From the NCBI GenBank assembly GCA_964592255.1, contig CAZQCI010000018.1:1-31084 (forward strand): a stretch of 31,084 nt of DNA, in the 5' to 3' direction. The number at the start of each line of letters is the position of its first letter. The first letter of the stretch is position 1. Position numbers and translations under genes: made by a program. The DNA comes from CAZQCI01 sp964592255 (GTDB lineage: Bacteria > UBA10199 > SBBF01). The notes under the pieces are model-generated. The model did not search any database and was not told the origin of the DNA. It saw nothing but the letters and a program-made list of their open reading frames with translations. Positions 30,556 to 31,084 of the stretch are shown here, in pieces.

Positions 30556-30706
30556 TGGCAGCCGTCGTCTCAGAATTGCCAAAGGTAGTGGAACACATGT
30601 CGCTGATGTTAATCGACTACTTAAAGAGTTTGGTGATATGAAGAAAATGATGAAGATGTTTAAAGGAAAAGGAAAGATGGGTTTGTTAAAAGGAATGTTT
30701 GGATAA
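30548..30706 (+). pseudogene. ffh: C-terminal M-domain fragment of Ffh in the +1 frame
   Basis: Beginning at an ATG that overlaps the first ffh frame's stop (ATGCTTAA), 52 codons read MLNGSRRLRIAKGSGTHVAD, then VNRLLKEFGDMKKMMKMFKG and a Gly/Lys/Met tail. This is the SRP-RNA-binding helix pair (RRxRIAKGSG) plus the flexible end of Ffh. It would complete the upstream frame if the shift were removed. It could also be translated by restart at the ATG, giving a split protein. Confidence 0.85.
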
Positions 30707-30719
30707 AATACCCGTTTTG

Positions 30720-30760
30720 GGTTGAATGTTATTGTCATGACGTTCAACCGAAAGCCGGTT
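30720..30760 (+). promoter_or_regulatory. inverted repeats in the rpsP leader
   Basis: GGTTGAA (30720-30726) pairs with TTCAACC (30743-30749). An alternative smaller hairpin, AACCG (30746-30750) with CGGTT (30756-30760), shares bases with the first. The two are mutually exclusive, just before the rpsP start. A regulatory role is a guess. Confidence 0.3.
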
Positions 30761-30771
30761 GTTATGAAACT

Positions 30772-31020
30772 ATGGCCGTTGTGATTAGACTTTCAAGACA
30801 TGGCATGAAGAAAAAACCGCTTTACCGCGTTGTGGCTGCTGATAAGGATTTTCCACGTGACGGGCGCTACCTGGAAGTATTGGGTACGTTCGATCCGAAA
30901 AATACCGTCGGCAAGGCTGAACTCAATATGGAACGTATTAATTATTGGGTAGCCAAGGGCGCTAAGCCTACTGCGAATGTATCGCAAATCATTAAACGTA
31001 ATTTGCCCAAGGCATCCTAA
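30772..31020 (+). CDS. rpsP: 30S ribosomal protein bS16
   Basis: Small-subunit assembly protein of 82 residues, normal length. Conserved marks are MAVVIRLSRHGMKKKPLYRV, VAADKDFPRDGRYLEVLGTF, DPKN, ERINYWVAKGAKPT and the NVSQIIKR end. ffh then rpsP is the classic order of the rpsP-rimM-trmD-rplS operon, so the next genes outside the window are probably a KH-domain protein, rimM or trmD. The ATG at 30772 lacks a strong Shine-Dalgarno sequence. Confidence 0.96.
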   Translation: MAVVIRLSRHGMKKKPLYRVVAADKDFPRDGRYLEVLGTFDPKNTVGKAELNMERINYWVAKGAKPTANVSQIIKRNLPKAS

Positions 31021-31084
31021 CAAGGATTGATCTTTCGCCTAAGGGATGTTATGGATTAAATTTATATTTTTGAACTGATATGGA

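Noticed and set aside
30535..30556. Programmed +1 frameshift in ffh
   Set aside because: No prfB-like slippery site is present, and the predicted joined sequence is about two residues shorter than the family at the junction, which suggests a deletion or error rather than a recoding signal. Not fully excluded.

Overview
The window looks like an ordinary chromosomal stretch from a Gram-negative bacterium of the broad deltaproteobacterial type (Bdellovibrionota or Myxococcota-like uncultured lineages). The reasons are the rpsU-yqeY-dnaG-rpoD macromolecular-synthesis cluster, an SspB ClpXP adaptor next to smpB, RF3, an RND exporter, a lipoprotein with Cys/Asp repeats of myxobacterial style, and moderate-to-low GC. 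The lineage is inferred from gene content only. No phage, IS element, CRISPR array or rRNA was seen. Genes are densely packed, and no gene-free stretch exceeds about 300 bases.

Layout. Positions 1-2270 hold a possible cut-off membrane gene (minus), an aldo/keto reductase and an EF-hand protein. Positions 2270-5215 hold a COG1579 zinc-ribbon coiled-coil protein and Nif3 (both minus), a CAU-anticodon tRNA (plus) and a vapBC-like toxin-antitoxin pair (minus). Positions 5214-9694 are the rpoD/dnaG/yqeY/rpsU cluster on the minus strand, with a visible promoter before rpsU. hisI (minus) follows. It is divergent from a three-gene overlapping cassette at 10362-11996 (a 53-aa ORF, a LysM plus membrane protein, a beta-rich protein), which has a 45-bp perfect palindrome over its predicted transcription start. 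Then come a slipin, RF3, a small six-cysteine secreted protein, an exported beta-propeller protein, a second EF-hand-like protein and an acyl-CoA dehydrogenase. sspB and smpB form a tandem tied to trans-translation. They are followed by a degenerate GT51 glycosyltransferase, a CTP-type lipid kinase, an exported transglutaminase-like protein and a 12-TM RND exporter.

The most unusual part is 24540-27707. A 57-aa basic protein carrying half of a SWIB domain is followed by both subunits of DNA topoisomerase VI (top6B, top6A), an enzyme that is mainly archaeal and plant. All recognisable catalytic motifs are intact. The window closes with a lipoprotein, ffh (SRP GTPase) and rpsP. ffh is broken by a frameshift, with its RNA-binding C-terminus in the +1 frame and an ATG overlapping the stop.

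Smaller signals include a short family of GC-rich hairpins in three intergenic gaps (the CTCCCCTT/AAGGGGAG form in two of them), a vapBC promoter placed so that the mRNA would be leaderless, and many start codons without an obvious Shine-Dalgarno sequence. The last 64 bases (31021-31084) hold no complete gene; an ATG at 31080 may open the next gene.
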